Source of the DNA: Sphingobacterium sp. LZ7M1
GTDB lineage: Bacteria > Bacteroidota > Bacteroidia > Sphingobacteriales > Sphingobacteriaceae
Length of the DNA stretch: 64,000 nt
Assembly (NCBI RefSeq): GCF_024296865.1
Contig: NZ_CP101134.1
Location: 1,178,001 to 1,242,000, forward strand
Reading direction: 5' to 3'
The notes under the pieces were generated by a model. That model had not been told where the DNA came from and did not search any database. It saw only the letters and a list, made by a program, of their open reading frames with translations. How positions within the stretch are numbered: the first letter of the stretch is position 1; every line of letters starts with the position of its first letter. Of this stretch, positions 51,916 to 61,372 are shown piece after piece. Made by a program: the position numbers and the translations under genes.

Positions 51916-54566
51916 TGGCATTAGAAAGAGAAAACATTTTGACTTTAATTGGAAGCAGAAGATACCATTCTTGTATTCTTACCACTTTCAGCTTTGACTT
52001 TTACTTTTTTGAAATGAAAGCAATGAAATGGTTGCGTTCGTGTGGTGTGAGAAACATTAATGTTTTTATTGACGGCTACTATTATTCAGAGTTGATGCGA
52101 CAAGCCACTGGCGAAGAAATGCAACTTACTGCCGGTTATTCACTTTATCCTGTTTTTCAAAATTCAGTATTTCATCCAAAAATCTGGATGCTATTTGGCG
52201 ATAAGGAGGGTTTATTAATTGTTGGTTCAGGAAATCTTACCAATTCGGGAAATGGAAACAACGATGAAATTTGGGGAGCATATCATTTTGATATTCGTTC
52301 GACCGAGAACGCCCCAATATTTTCATCTGCTTGGAATTATTTATCGATGCTTTCATCAACAGTTAAAGGTCAGATGAATGAAAAGACCACAAGGTGGATA
52401 ATTGAACATTCAAAATGGCTTAATGAATTACCAGCAGTAAAACCGTTTGAATTTTTAAATACTTCACAAAAAGAGAAAGTTGCTTTTTTATTCAATTCCG
52501 AAACCTCTTCGATTTGGAATGAGCTATTAAAACATATTAGCAACGAAAAAATTGTTGAAATTACTACCATTTCTCCATTTTATGATAGCAAAGGAAAGGT
52601 ACTGCAAGAGCTTAAAAATCTTTTCCCAAAAGCAGATATTAATGTGGTTTTAGAAGAAAGTGGTTTTATTCCATCGGCAATGGATTTAAGTAAAACATTT
52701 TCATTTTACGACTGGTGCAATGCTGGTATCAGTAGAGTTCAATATTCGAAATCTGATAATTCAAACTCTAAACTTCACGGAAAGATTATCCATATTAAAA
52801 CAAAAGATGGTAAAGAATTTTGCCTTTTCGGAAGTGCCAATATAACACCGGAGGGCTTGGCATTAGCAGGAAAAAATGCAAATGCAGAAGTTTCACTTCT
52901 TATACGATCTGAAAAAGGTGGCTTGCTTAATAAATTAGGCATAAAATTGAAAGTTGGCAACAAAAAACAACTTTCAGATTTTACTTCTACAGCTCATAAA
53001 TCCATTTATGAAACGATAATCAAGAATAATAAATTTCAGGTTCAACTTCTTAGCGCAGAATTGATTTATGATGAGCTTACAATTCACTTAAATGGCAATT
53101 TCTCAGAACCGTTTAAATTTATGCTTTTTGATAAAGAGAACCGATATTTTCATTCCCAAACATTCTCGAAGTTTGAGCAAGAACTAAAAGTAAAACTCAA
53201 TGCAGAATTAGGTAGTTTTCAGTACGTTCAATTGGCTAATATGGAGGATGAATTTGTATCAAACAAACTTTTGGTGTCTGATTATTTTCATCTTGCCAAA
53301 ACCCATCCAAATCCTAAAACTGAAGACATAGAAAGGATTTACAGCGAAATCCAAAATGGAGAACTAAGCAAAGTTCTCGACTTGTTGCATTATGCGATAA
53401 TTGATGAAACGGAAAACGAAGAAAGTGCAAGTATTCTGAATAGCCGTAAAACTACAGATGCAAAAAGAGACGGAAACAACGAGCCCGAAAAGCTGTATGA
53501 CCTTTCTTCTTACAAACCAATTGAGCATTCTGCGTATGAGAAAAGTCTTTTGCTTTCTTCTCTTTCGCTTCGGGTTTTAGATGTTTTAAAATTCATTCAC
53601 TCAAAATCTCTGTCCATAAACAGACAGATTGATATTAGCATTGATGAACAGGAAGAAAATTTAGGTAACATTGATGGCAATGAGAAAAACGAAGTAAAAA
53701 TAGTTCGTAATCTTTCTTTTGCGTTGCTAAAGTCTGAAAAAAGAAAATTGACAAGCTATTTTGATAATCTGTATTATAATCAGCAAGAACTTCTTTATGG
53801 TAACAATAGACCCCAAAACTATAAACCCACATTAACAGACTTAACCAAATATTTGATAACGCTTGAGCTGATACTTGAATATGGAGGCAAAACAGAAAAA
53901 TACGACGAGCAAGAAAAGCAACATTTCTTTAGCTATCTTCCGTTTAGCAACAATTATGACAACAATAATGTGAAAGGTTGTTGTTTAAACTTAATAGGCG
54001 ACTTTTTAATGTTAGCAAGAACAGGCTTTAAAGAATACGAATTTGATTATACAAAAAAGAAAGTTGAGGAATTAAAAGCCGATGCACTTGTAAACACGAT
54101 TGTTTGCCTGATAAACAATTATTGGAAAGATGGCGAGATGCATTACTTTTTTTCAATGCTTCTAAACACGCTTCATTATTTAGGGTGGAAAAATATTGAT
54201 GATTTTGAAAATAATTTTGATGATTTGCAAATTAAAATCAATCTTAGAATTTCTGACCTAAAACAGCGAACCAAAGGACTTGAACAGAATCTGATGGTGT
54301 TTTATTACAAAGTTTGTCCAGCATTTAAAAAAGTTATGAAGCAACTTGCAGAAAAAAACTTCGATACACTGGCAGTTCAAGGTCAAATTATTTACAAATC
54401 TCCGTGGGGTTACAGCTATGTTCAATCAGTAAATAAAATAAATGACTTTACGCTAGTTAGACCAGGCTTTATGTGGGATGATGTTAAAGAAGATTATATA
54501 AAACATAGCCCAGATGAAATATATTTGCCGTTAAGGCTCTCTTCTTTTATTTGTACGGATTTGTAG
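51915..54566 (+). CDS. PLD-like nuclease-domain protein, putative defence effector
   Basis: An 883-residue protein with two phospholipase-D-superfamily half-sites. Half 1: FHPKIWMLFGD (His87, Lys89) then VGSGNLTNSG (Gly104, Ser105, Asn107). Half 2: LHGKIIHIKTKDG (His288, Lys290) then FGSANITPEGL (Gly306, Ser307, Asn309). The HxK...GSxN layout is that of PLD-type DNases such as NgoFVII and the DISARM protein DrmC. Residues ~340-883 are a long, mostly helical region with no known domain. It would cleave nucleic acid (or, less likely, lipid) when triggered by its partner. A strong terminator follows. Cytoplasmic; no signal peptide. Confidence 0.78.
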   Translation: MALERENILTLIGSRRYHSCILTTFSFDFYFFEMKAMKWLRSCGVRNINVFIDGYYYSELMRQATGEEMQLTAGYSLYPVFQNSVFHPKIWMLFGDKEGLLIVGSGNLTNSGNGNNDEIWGAYHFDIRSTENAPIFSSAWNYLSMLSSTVKGQMNEKTTRWIIEHSKWLNELPAVKPFEFLNTSQKEKVAFLFNSETSSIWNELLKHISNEKIVEITTISPFYDSKGKVLQELKNLFPKADINVVLEESGFIPSAMDLSKTFSFYDWCNAGISRVQYSKSDNSNSKLHGKIIHIKTKDGKEFCLFGSANITPEGLALAGKNANAEVSLLIRSEKGGLLNKLGIKLKVGNKKQLSDFTSTAHKSIYETIIKNNKFQVQLLSAELIYDELTIHLNGNFSEPFKFMLFDKENRYFHSQTFSKFEQELKVKLNAELGSFQYVQLANMEDEFVSNKLLVSDYFHLAKTHPNPKTEDIERIYSEIQNGELSKVLDLLHYAIIDETENEESASILNSRKTTDAKRDGNNEPEKLYDLSSYKPIEHSAYEKSLLLSSLSLRVLDVLKFIHSKSLSINRQIDISIDEQEENLGNIDGNEKNEVKIVRNLSFALLKSEKRKLTSYFDNLYYNQQELLYGNNRPQNYKPTLTDLTKYLITLELILEYGGKTEKYDEQEKQHFFSYLPFSNNYDNNNVKGCCLNLIGDFLMLARTGFKEYEFDYTKKKVEELKADALVNTIVCLINNYWKDGEMHYFFSMLLNTLHYLGWKNIDDFENNFDDLQIKINLRISDLKQRTKGLEQNLMVFYYKVCPAFKKVMKQLAEKNFDTLAVQGQIIYKSPWGYSYVQSVNKINDFTLVRPGFMWDDVKEDYIKHSPDEIYLPLRLSSFICTDL

Positions 54567-54570
54567 TCAT

Positions 54571-54612
54571 AAAAAATCGGATAACCTTTTGGGCTATCCG
54601 ATTTGCTTTTAA
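54571..54612. terminator. Terminator of the PLD cassette
   Basis: AAATCGGATA (54574-54583) and TATCCGATTT (54595-54604) with inner CC/GG, flanked by A- and T-rich DNA; probably works in both directions. Confidence 0.8.
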
Positions 54613-54625
54613 AATTCTGTAATAA

Positions 54626-54907
54626 TTATCTGCGTTGGGCAGGTTGTTCGGTTGTTACGTCAGGCTGCTGTTTTTCCTTTTTTTCAAGGGAATAAACCCA
54701 TAACGACAACAGCCCAAATATAATCAACGCATAAGCTATCCATTTGCCAACCTTTTCAATCAATTTAATGAAAATCGAACTTTCATAAGATGAGAACCCC
54801 TCAGTTCCCATAGAGCTGCGCCTGTAAAACTTTCTACGGTTAATCCAGTAACGAAGTACCAAGCCTGCAACCAAAAATATGATACCTATAACGAGTGATG
54901 CAACCAT
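54626..54907 (-). CDS. Small membrane protein at the end of the tra region
   Basis: A 93-residue protein with two hydrophobic segments (~3-20 and ~55-72) and a charged tail. In related elements such proteins are often mislabelled molybdenum ABC transporter permease; nothing here supports transport. It lies beyond the traQ terminator, so it may be expressed on its own. Confidence 0.65.
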   Translation of the reverse strand: MVASLVIGIIFLVAGLVLRYWINRRKFYRRSSMGTEGFSSYESSIFIKLIEKVGKWIAYALIIFGLLSLWVYSLEKKEKQQPDVTTEQPAQRR

Positions 54908-54976
54908 AGTTTATTTCCACTATTTGAATTTACAAAAAAATATTTGTTTAGCCCCTGAACGATGCGTATTCAATAC

Positions 54977-55009
54977 AAAAACGGCTTACCAATCCAATAA
55001 GCCGTTTTT
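54977..55009. terminator. Terminator of the tra operon
   Basis: AAAAACGGCTTA (54977-54988) pairs perfectly with TAAGCCGTTTTT (54998-55009), just past the traQ stop on the minus strand. Confidence 0.8.
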
Positions 55010-55028
55010 TATGAATTGACATGCTGTA

Positions 55029-55478
55029 TTAATCACTACTGTTAAACTGAAAAGTTATCTGCTTTTCGTTCCCGAAGTTATCCGAAATCCAAACCTCAAA
55101 GGATTGAGATACTGCAGATGCCGAAGTATAGTACAAACGGAACTGCTCGGTTGGTAACTCATACAGATCATTAGGTAGGTACGGCGGCTCATCGTAATAC
55201 CTAAGTGTGCCCTTTCCGTCAAACTGGAAGTAGCGAAGGAAATATTGCGTGCTGCTATAATTTCCAGTTCGCTGTATTGTAATGCGGATCTCTACCGTCT
55301 GGCCGTTGGCAACATATTTAGGCACTGGCATCACTTTGACCTCAAAAGGAAAGTCCTTTTGTATTTCGAGTTCATCATCTTTGCTACAAGATACCAACGT
55401 AACCGAAGCTGTGAGGATTGCCAGGAATACATATATCGGCAGTAATCCTATTCTGAAATTATTGAATATTGCTATCAT
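55029..55478 (-). CDS. traQ: Conjugative transposon protein TraQ (DUF3872)
   Basis: A 149-residue lipoprotein-like protein (VTLVSC lipobox region, Cys ~31) of the TraQ/DUF3872 family. The body is beta-rich: DFPFEVKVMPVPKYVANGQTVEIR, YFLRYFQFDGKG and QITFQF. It is part of the CTnDOT-type mating apparatus; exact role unknown. Last gene of the leftward tra operon, 11 bases after traO. Confidence 0.82.
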   Translation of the reverse strand: MIAIFNNFRIGLLPIYVFLAILTASVTLVSCSKDDELEIQKDFPFEVKVMPVPKYVANGQTVEIRITIQRTGNYSSTQYFLRYFQFDGKGTLRYYDEPPYLPNDLYELPTEQFRLYYTSASAVSQSFEVWISDNFGNEKQITFQFNSSD

Positions 55479-55489
55479 TGTTTTCTGTT

Positions 55490-56050
55490 TTAAAAGTTAA
55501 ACCTTAATCCCATACCTACGGACGGTCGGAACTGTTCTAAGTCTTTACCCCAAAGGACTTTTGTACGCCCTTGCAGGACTAATACAAATCGGTCGGACAG
55601 GTACGTTTCAAATGTGAGCCGTCCACCAGCTCCGTAGATAAAATTGTCCTCGCTCAGTATCTTCGATCCGTCATACAACATAGCTTCGCCCCGGTTAATG
55701 CTTTCATAACCGACTACGCCTGTTATTCCTAAATTCAGCGTGATGTTTTTTCGGGCATCGCCCAACAAGTAGAAACTGTAACCGCCTTCGGCACTATAAC
55801 TTTCCTGCGGTATGCGCAGGTCTTTATAGTCGTGGTATTGGTGTGTATATTCCAATGCCCAAAGCTGGTAATTGCCGTTTTTACCATTTACAGTCATCGC
55901 TACACTGATGTAATAATCATTGCCAATCTTATCATTGGATAATACGCCTGTGCTTATTTCCAAGCCTTTCTGTTTAGGCAGCATTCGTTGTGCCTGTGCC
56001 ATTGTGATGCCCATTAAAACAAGCATCACGGTATAGATATACTTTTTCAT
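55490..56050 (-). CDS. traO: Conjugative transposon protein TraO
   Basis: A 186-residue protein with a Sec signal peptide (ends AQAQ, ~21) and beta-strand pattern ending in aromatic F (GMGLRFNF), as expected for an outer-membrane barrel. TraO belongs to the mating pore of CTnDOT-type elements. It lies between traN and traQ in the conserved order (traP is missing between them). Confidence 0.85.
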   Translation of the reverse strand: MKKYIYTVMLVLMGITMAQAQRMLPKQKGLEISTGVLSNDKIGNDYYISVAMTVNGKNGNYQLWALEYTHQYHDYKDLRIPQESYSAEGGYSFYLLGDARKNITLNLGITGVVGYESINRGEAMLYDGSKILSEDNFIYGAGGRLTFETYLSDRFVLVLQGRTKVLWGKDLEQFRPSVGMGLRFNF

Positions 56051-56077
56051 TTTATTGCTATCTTATTTAAAGGGTTA

Positions 56078-56971
56078 TTAAAATTTCAGGTGCATATCGT
56101 TAATCAAACGAGCCTTGATTAAATCAGAGTTTTCTATCTGAAGTGTTTGATGCCTGCCACCGTTTTTCTCGAAAATCTCAATCAGTAATACCTTGTCATC
56201 AGCAATGGTAAATTGGTCTAACATGAACACGTTTTGCTCGATGGTTTTTCCACCGATCTCGTCCAATGGTTTGTAAGTGCGTAGCGGTATCATCGGACGT
56301 TCCTGTACTACGGTACGTTTGGCTACCTTTTTATCCACTACCTTGAAATTCACAAAATCAATCTGAAATGGCACATTGGTACGGTTTCTCAATTCCGTAT
56401 GCAAATAGTATTTGCCGTTGTGGATGTAAATGCCTTTGAGCATAAACTGAATGCCGAAGCTCTTAGCTCCAATATGCTTTACAATGCGTTTGTCTTTCTT
56501 GTAAATGGTTTCCAGTAGCAAGCCTGCCAGCGAGGGCGAATTGTTGCCCAATTCTTCAAAAAGCACATCGTTACCATTGGCTTTATCTACCGCTTTCTGC
56601 ATCGTGAGCAGGTCATAGCTCATTGCCGCCGGGTAGGAACTGTAATACACGTTGAAGTTGTAAAAACGACCGTCATTCGTGATAACGGAAAAATTGGTTT
56701 CAGGCTCAAAGTCCCTTACAGATGCTTTCACACGCAACACGTTTTCTGCATCTTCGGCTTTTCCTGCTATCAGGTATTCGCTGCCCAAGTCCACATAACG
56801 AATGGCGGTCGGGAAAATCAAGTGCGAAGTTTTATCGTAAGTTACTTCCATACGGTACGGTTCTATCTTGCCCAGGGCAAGCGGCGTTCTGATGGTGTCC
56901 TGTGCGTAAGAGTTTACGGCAAAGCCGAGTATCAGGGCAAAAGCCCAAAAGGTTTTTAAATGATTTTTCAT
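56078..56971 (-). CDS. traN: Conjugative transposon protein TraN (DUF4138)
   Basis: A 297-residue periplasmic protein with a Sec signal (ends SYAQ, ~24), DUF4138 family, VirB9-like in function by family knowledge. Conserved stretches include SHLIFPTAIRYVDLGSEYLI and LKGIYIHNGKYYLHTELRN. With TraM it should form the core channel complex of the type IV secretion system. Confidence 0.88.
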   Translation of the reverse strand: MKNHLKTFWAFALILGFAVNSYAQDTIRTPLALGKIEPYRMEVTYDKTSHLIFPTAIRYVDLGSEYLIAGKAEDAENVLRVKASVRDFEPETNFSVITNDGRFYNFNVYYSSYPAAMSYDLLTMQKAVDKANGNDVLFEELGNNSPSLAGLLLETIYKKDKRIVKHIGAKSFGIQFMLKGIYIHNGKYYLHTELRNRTNVPFQIDFVNFKVVDKKVAKRTVVQERPMIPLRTYKPLDEIGGKTIEQNVFMLDQFTIADDKVLLIEIFEKNGGRHQTLQIENSDLIKARLINDMHLKF

Positions 56972-56995
56972 TGTTTTATTTATTTGAGTTCAACA

Positions 56996-58342
56996 TTATT
57001 TTTTAGATACAAGAAAGACCTGATAGCCCGCTTTCAGTGTAACCTTTGGCGTTCTTACTTTCTTGGCGAAATAGCCTGAGATACCCTGTACCACGCCACG
57101 GCTTAAATCAGCCGCTACCTGCTGTCCGGCATTCTGCGTGAGCATTACGCTTGTTCCCCCTGTCTGGCTCATATTGGCCGCCATTTCGGTAAGTGCATTC
57201 ATTTCCGGCGAATACGGAACGTACAAGCCTTGCTGCCCGTCCAAATCGTAAATGATTATATCTACCGGAATGATGTTGCCCTCCAGTTCTACGGAGGTAA
57301 CTTTTAATTGTAGCCTGCCATTCTGAAATTTTGCATTAGCCGTTACAATTGTTCCTTTGGGAATGGTACGTTGCGGGGTTTTAGCAGGCTCTAATAGTCG
57401 TAAGCGCACACCCGTTTCGCCAACTACTGTCTGGGCTTCGTTTACACAGGCTTTGATGCTGTTTTTAGGCTGTACTACCTCTTCAGTAGAACCTGCGGTA
57501 TAGAACCCGCGGCTTTTTGTTTGGCTCCAATCGGCTGCAAAGGCACTGTCCGACGGTTCACGGTACAAGGCTGATACAATGTTCTTTCTTGTTGGTGTGA
57601 ACGATACAAATTGCTCTTTTTGGTTAGCACCCGCAGCCCCAGTAGTTGCACCGTTGGCAGGAGCAGCATTTCCGGTGTTAGCATTTTGCGGAAGATACTT
57701 TGCAGCCATTTCATAGGATTTCTCCATTAATTTGAGTTGGTCGTCAACGGTGGCCACAGGTGGCACATCTTTCTCGGCCAGCTTTTCTTTCATTTCGTCC
57801 AGTTGCCTGCGGAGTTCCATTGTTTCAGAATTATTATCCTGATAGAATGAACCCAATGTGCTTTGCATATTTCTGTAGCTGTTCAATCCATGATTACCGT
57901 TTCTTCCCGAATTTCTGCCGCCACCGCCAAAGCCGTTGCTTTCTTCATCTTGTTCAGGTAAACCTTCTTCATTGTCAGCAGATGCACTGTCTTCAGTATT
58001 CCAATAATCAGAAAGCGTGGTCAGTGCATTGCGCTTTTCCTGCTCTTTGCGTTCGAGCATTTCCTGTTCATACGCCTTGCCTTTATCGGCAGGCATTCCT
58101 GCCCCGGTAGCCTGTGGTACGGCATCGTTTAATCCGATGTTCTCCACCGCCTTTTTGTCTTTCGACGGTTTAAATATCAGGTACATACAGCCGAGAAATA
58201 CCACTCCCATTAAAAGGAATATAAGTGGCTTTTTGAGTTTGTCGGCTTTGTTCTGTGCGCCGTCTTGCAACACATCAGCAGTTTCATTCGGGTTCCCCTC
58301 CGTTACCCGAACAACCGATTTTTTGTTCTCATTTTCTTTCAT
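56996..58342 (-). CDS. traM: Conjugative transposon protein TraM
   Basis: A 448-residue inner-membrane protein of the TraM family, the CTnDOT counterpart of VirB10. One transmembrane helix (~36-56) is followed by a long Pro/Glu/Gly-rich linker (~60-230) that spans the periplasm, and a C-terminal conserved domain (SIKACVNEAQTVVGETGVRL, ending in LKAGYQVFLVSKK). It bridges inner and outer membranes in the mating apparatus. Overlaps the traL-like gene by 14 bases. Confidence 0.88.
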   Translation of the reverse strand: MKENENKKSVVRVTEGNPNETADVLQDGAQNKADKLKKPLIFLLMGVVFLGCMYLIFKPSKDKKAVENIGLNDAVPQATGAGMPADKGKAYEQEMLERKEQEKRNALTTLSDYWNTEDSASADNEEGLPEQDEESNGFGGGGRNSGRNGNHGLNSYRNMQSTLGSFYQDNNSETMELRRQLDEMKEKLAEKDVPPVATVDDQLKLMEKSYEMAAKYLPQNANTGNAAPANGATTGAAGANQKEQFVSFTPTRKNIVSALYREPSDSAFAADWSQTKSRGFYTAGSTEEVVQPKNSIKACVNEAQTVVGETGVRLRLLEPAKTPQRTIPKGTIVTANAKFQNGRLQLKVTSVELEGNIIPVDIIIYDLDGQQGLYVPYSPEMNALTEMAANMSQTGGTSVMLTQNAGQQVAADLSRGVVQGISGYFAKKVRTPKVTLKAGYQVFLVSKK

Positions 58343-58613
58343 AAATCTGATTTTTTAAAATTGTTGATACACTATCCGGCAACCTTGCAGGATTTCCATT
58401 TTTAAGGACAGGGTTCTCAATATGTTTAATGACCATATTGTTACCTGACTTTGAGGTGTCGTACATCACTTTGCCAATGACCACTACGGTGAGCAGTAGG
58501 TAAACCACAAAGAAGTACAGCGTATATTGGCGCTGTTTGCGCAAAGGCAACGCCCGCCAACGTTCATCGAGCCGGTCAAAGTACCTGTCCATATTTGCTC
58601 TTAATTTTTTCAT
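58329..58613 (-). CDS. traL: TraL-like small membrane protein (DUF3989)
   Basis: A 94-residue protein with a basic N-terminus and one transmembrane helix (~32-48). It matches DUF3989/TraL by size, layout and position directly upstream of traM. Overlaps traM by 14 bases, indicating coupled translation. Confidence 0.75.
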   Translation of the reverse strand: MKKLRANMDRYFDRLDERWRALPLRKQRQYTLYFFVVYLLLTVVVIGKVMYDTSKSGNNMVIKHIENPVLKNGNPARLPDSVSTILKNQIYERK

Positions 58614-58630
58614 AGCCTTACTATTTGTTG

Positions 58631-59059
58631 TTACAGCTTGAAACGCTTAGGACTTTTACCCGCCTGTTGCTTTGGCTCATCGTTGACCAGTGCGACCGCT
58701 TCCGTTAATTTGGGTGCAGATATGACGGACAGGTTTGCCAGTTCTGATTTTTTAAGCAACTGCCCGAAGCCGTCTTTCTTGGCTATTTCCATACGGCTAA
58801 GCGAAAATTTGCCATTCAGGTATTTTACCCACATACTGCATTCTACACGGGGCTTGTCATCACCCGACCATTGTAGGTAGCCTGTCAGAAATAAATCCTG
58901 TTTAGGTAAATTGTCTGCACCTTTTTGGCAGCTTTTGAGGAATTCGCTGATACTGTCTTTCAGCTTTCTGGCATACGCACCCTGCGTATGGAAATAGCCG
59001 TTATATCCTTTGTCTGTAAGGATTTTTGCGAACGTTTTTAAATCTGATAATGCTTCCAT
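58631..59059 (-). CDS. Unknown protein within the tra operon
   Basis: A 142-residue soluble protein between traK and traL, where some Bacteroidota elements carry an extra gene. No recognised domain. ATG 59059 was chosen because the longer frame (59122) runs into traK. The C-terminal 30 residues are Lys/Pro/Gln-rich. Co-transcribed with the tra genes. Confidence 0.65.
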   Translation of the reverse strand: MEALSDLKTFAKILTDKGYNGYFHTQGAYARKLKDSISEFLKSCQKGADNLPKQDLFLTGYLQWSGDDKPRVECSMWVKYLNGKFSLSRMEIAKKDGFGQLLKKSELANLSVISAPKLTEAVALVNDEPKQQAGKSPKRFKL

Positions 59060-59069
59060 AAGATTGTTT

Positions 59070-59693
59070 TTAGCGTTCGATGACTTCGATATCCCTGTTT
59101 TCCACGACTGCAAATTTTTCAATATTGAAACCTTGCGGGTTGTTGTCAGAGCGAACGGAGTTAACGAGATAGCAGGAAGTAATCAGGTTACGTCTGGTTA
59201 CATTGCTTGACCGGATGATGAACTGTTTGGCATAGGTGCGCACTGCATACGGGTAGTTGTCGAAGTTGCACACGACACTATCTACCTCTATGCGTTGTTG
59301 CACGTTCCCCGAAATAATCCTGCTGTAATAGCCCTTTTCCGATAAGTCTTTGTAGTAATCAAAAGCACTTTTATCGGCAAGGTTGAATGCCCTGCTCATA
59401 TTGCTTTCAATAGCATTCTTGTCGGGGGCAAGCGTAAAGAACAGTTCGTGGAAACGTCTGACGTGTTCCCTTGCTTCAACCGGGCGGTTGATGCTTGCAT
59501 CCTGCGACAAGGCAAGCATCAGGGATTTACCATTATCCAGTACATAGATTTTTTGGCGTTGTTCTTCTGCAAAGCGGTAGGAACGCCATACGGCGTATCC
59601 TACCACACTGGTGCAGAGAACCGCAAACACAATGGCATATAACCTTATCTGCCTAAAGCTGTTTTCGATATTTCTTAGCGTTTTAAATTCCAT
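59070..59693 (-). CDS. traK: Conjugative transposon protein TraK
   Basis: A 207-residue inner-membrane protein, VirB8-like in build: short cytoplasmic N-terminus, one transmembrane helix (~17-35) and a periplasmic domain with REHVRRFHELFFTLAPDKNA and FDYYKDLSEKGYYSRII, both conserved in TraK. It helps assemble the channel. Confidence 0.88.
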   Translation of the reverse strand: MEFKTLRNIENSFRQIRLYAIVFAVLCTSVVGYAVWRSYRFAEEQRQKIYVLDNGKSLMLALSQDASINRPVEAREHVRRFHELFFTLAPDKNAIESNMSRAFNLADKSAFDYYKDLSEKGYYSRIISGNVQQRIEVDSVVCNFDNYPYAVRTYAKQFIIRSSNVTRRNLITSCYLVNSVRSDNNPQGFNIEKFAVVENRDIEVIER

Positions 59694-59713
59694 TTTTTAG
59701 AATGATTAATTGT

Positions 59714-60709
59714 TTATTTATTCATCAGTTTACCGCCGATGTTTCCAACTGTCGAACCTGCGCCTGCTCCGGCGATATTTCCGGCTTTCATTGCCGTGGA
59801 GTTTACATTGCGGGTAAAGTTCCCTGCGCCTCCGGCTTGGATTACCCAACCTGTTACTGTCGGTATAGTGAAGTACCCGATGATGCCGATAATCATAAAA
59901 ATGATGTACACGGTATTGCTCGTATCAGGAATGTAGGTGGGGTCGGCAAGCATTGCTATATCCCGTTCTAAAATGAGGGATTGTATTCTTGCCAACATTG
60001 AGCTGAACAAATCCGAAACGGGAAGCCACAGGTAAACGCTTACATACCTCGTGAGCCATTGCGTGAGCGTGGACTGAAAGCCGTCCCATACGGAAATAGC
60101 AAAGGCTATTGGTCCGAGTATGGAGAGGACTATCAGGAAAAACGTTCGTATGGTATCAATGACCAAAGCCGCCGCCTGAAAGAGTATTTCCAATAGATTG
60201 CGAAACCAGTCCTTTATCGCCTTTTCAATCTTGTAGGCTTGCCTGTCCATATACATACCCGCCATTGTACCAATGTCGGACGGCGACCAACCCAGTTCGT
60301 CCAGTTTCTTATCAAACTCTTCGTCTGATACCATATAGGCAGTTTCAGGATTTCTGACCATTGCCTCATATTCCAACTGGTCTTTCTGCTGTTGCAGCTT
60401 GTTCAGGTCAATCACCTGGTCTTCGAGTATTTGGTGGGTTCCTACAACCACCGGGCTTAACACTGCATTGATGGTTCCCAGTACGATAGTCGGGAAGAAC
60501 ATAATGCACAGCCCCAAAGCGAACGGGCGCAGCAGAGGGAACATATCAATAGGTTCGGCACGGCTTAAAGCCTGCCAAACCTTTAATGCTACATAGAACA
60601 ATGCTCCCAATCCCGCCAAACCCTTAGCTACTGCCGCCATATCGCCTGCAAGCGGCATCATATCGTCATAAAGCGATCGCAGGAGTTCGTGAAGATTATC
60701 CCATTCCAT
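59714..60709 (-). CDS. traJ: Conjugative transposon protein TraJ
   Basis: A 331-residue polytopic inner-membrane protein (VirB6-like by family knowledge) with about six hydrophobic segments, including ALGLCIMFFPTIVLGTINAV and TFFLIVLSILGPIAFAISVW. Starts 3 bases after traI stops. Probably the inner-membrane channel of the mating apparatus. The C-terminus is Gly/Ala-rich. Confidence 0.88.
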   Translation of the reverse strand: MEWDNLHELLRSLYDDMMPLAGDMAAVAKGLAGLGALFYVALKVWQALSRAEPIDMFPLLRPFALGLCIMFFPTIVLGTINAVLSPVVVGTHQILEDQVIDLNKLQQQKDQLEYEAMVRNPETAYMVSDEEFDKKLDELGWSPSDIGTMAGMYMDRQAYKIEKAIKDWFRNLLEILFQAAALVIDTIRTFFLIVLSILGPIAFAISVWDGFQSTLTQWLTRYVSVYLWLPVSDLFSSMLARIQSLILERDIAMLADPTYIPDTSNTVYIIFMIIGIIGYFTIPTVTGWVIQAGGAGNFTRNVNSTAMKAGNIAGAGAGSTVGNIGGKLMNK

Positions 60710-60712
60710 AGT

Positions 60713-61345
60713 TTACCAGTATTTTTGGTTAGCAGTTCCGTAGAGTTCAAGCACTCTTTGGGCATCGTTTTTCTTTTTCGCTCTTAGGTAGCTCACAGAA
60801 ATGTTCTTAGTGGTGTAGTAGCGTACAAGGCTGTGGTAATCCTTTACCTCTTTGTACACACGGTCAATAATGTCCATACGCTCTTTGTCATTCAGCGAAA
60901 GGCTTGAAGAGGTTACAATCTGCTTTAGTTCTTTCAGCAGTTCGGTACTTTCATTGAGCAGTGCCGAATAACCGTTGCCAATAGCGACCAATTCCTGTGG
61001 CGAAAAATTGGGGTCGTTCATCATCTTGCCGAAGTTCTGCACGTACATTTCGGACACATCGCCCACCAAGAGTACGGTTTGCTGCACCTTACGGGCATCT
61101 TTTACAAGGTTGTTGATAGCTTTCAGCTTGTCGTAATACTCCTTGCCCTGGTCGTACACTTTCTTTACTTCGTTGAAGTTCTTTATCACATTACTCACGG
61201 TGGAAGAAGTCTGTATGATTTCATTCGCACTGTTGATAATCCCTGAAGCCAAATTAGCGGGGTCGGTTACAACCCATTGGGCTTTTGCTGACGGTGCTAC
61301 GGCGAGCATCAGTGCCGTACACACCAGATACATTACTTTTTTCAT
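60713..61345 (-). CDS. traI: Conjugative transposon protein TraI (DUF4141)
   Basis: A 210-residue periplasmic protein with a Sec signal (ends AKAQ, ~23), followed by a helical, coiled-coil-like body (DUF4141). VirB5-like position in the operon between traG and traJ. Conserved start WVVTDPANLASGIINSANEI. Confidence 0.85.
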   Translation of the reverse strand: MKKVMYLVCTALMLAVAPSAKAQWVVTDPANLASGIINSANEIIQTSSTVSNVIKNFNEVKKVYDQGKEYYDKLKAINNLVKDARKVQQTVLLVGDVSEMYVQNFGKMMNDPNFSPQELVAIGNGYSALLNESTELLKELKQIVTSSSLSLNDKERMDIIDRVYKEVKDYHSLVRYYTTKNISVSYLRAKKKNDAQRVLELYGTANQKYW

Positions 61346-61372
61346 TGTTCTGATTTTTTAAATTGTTAATGA

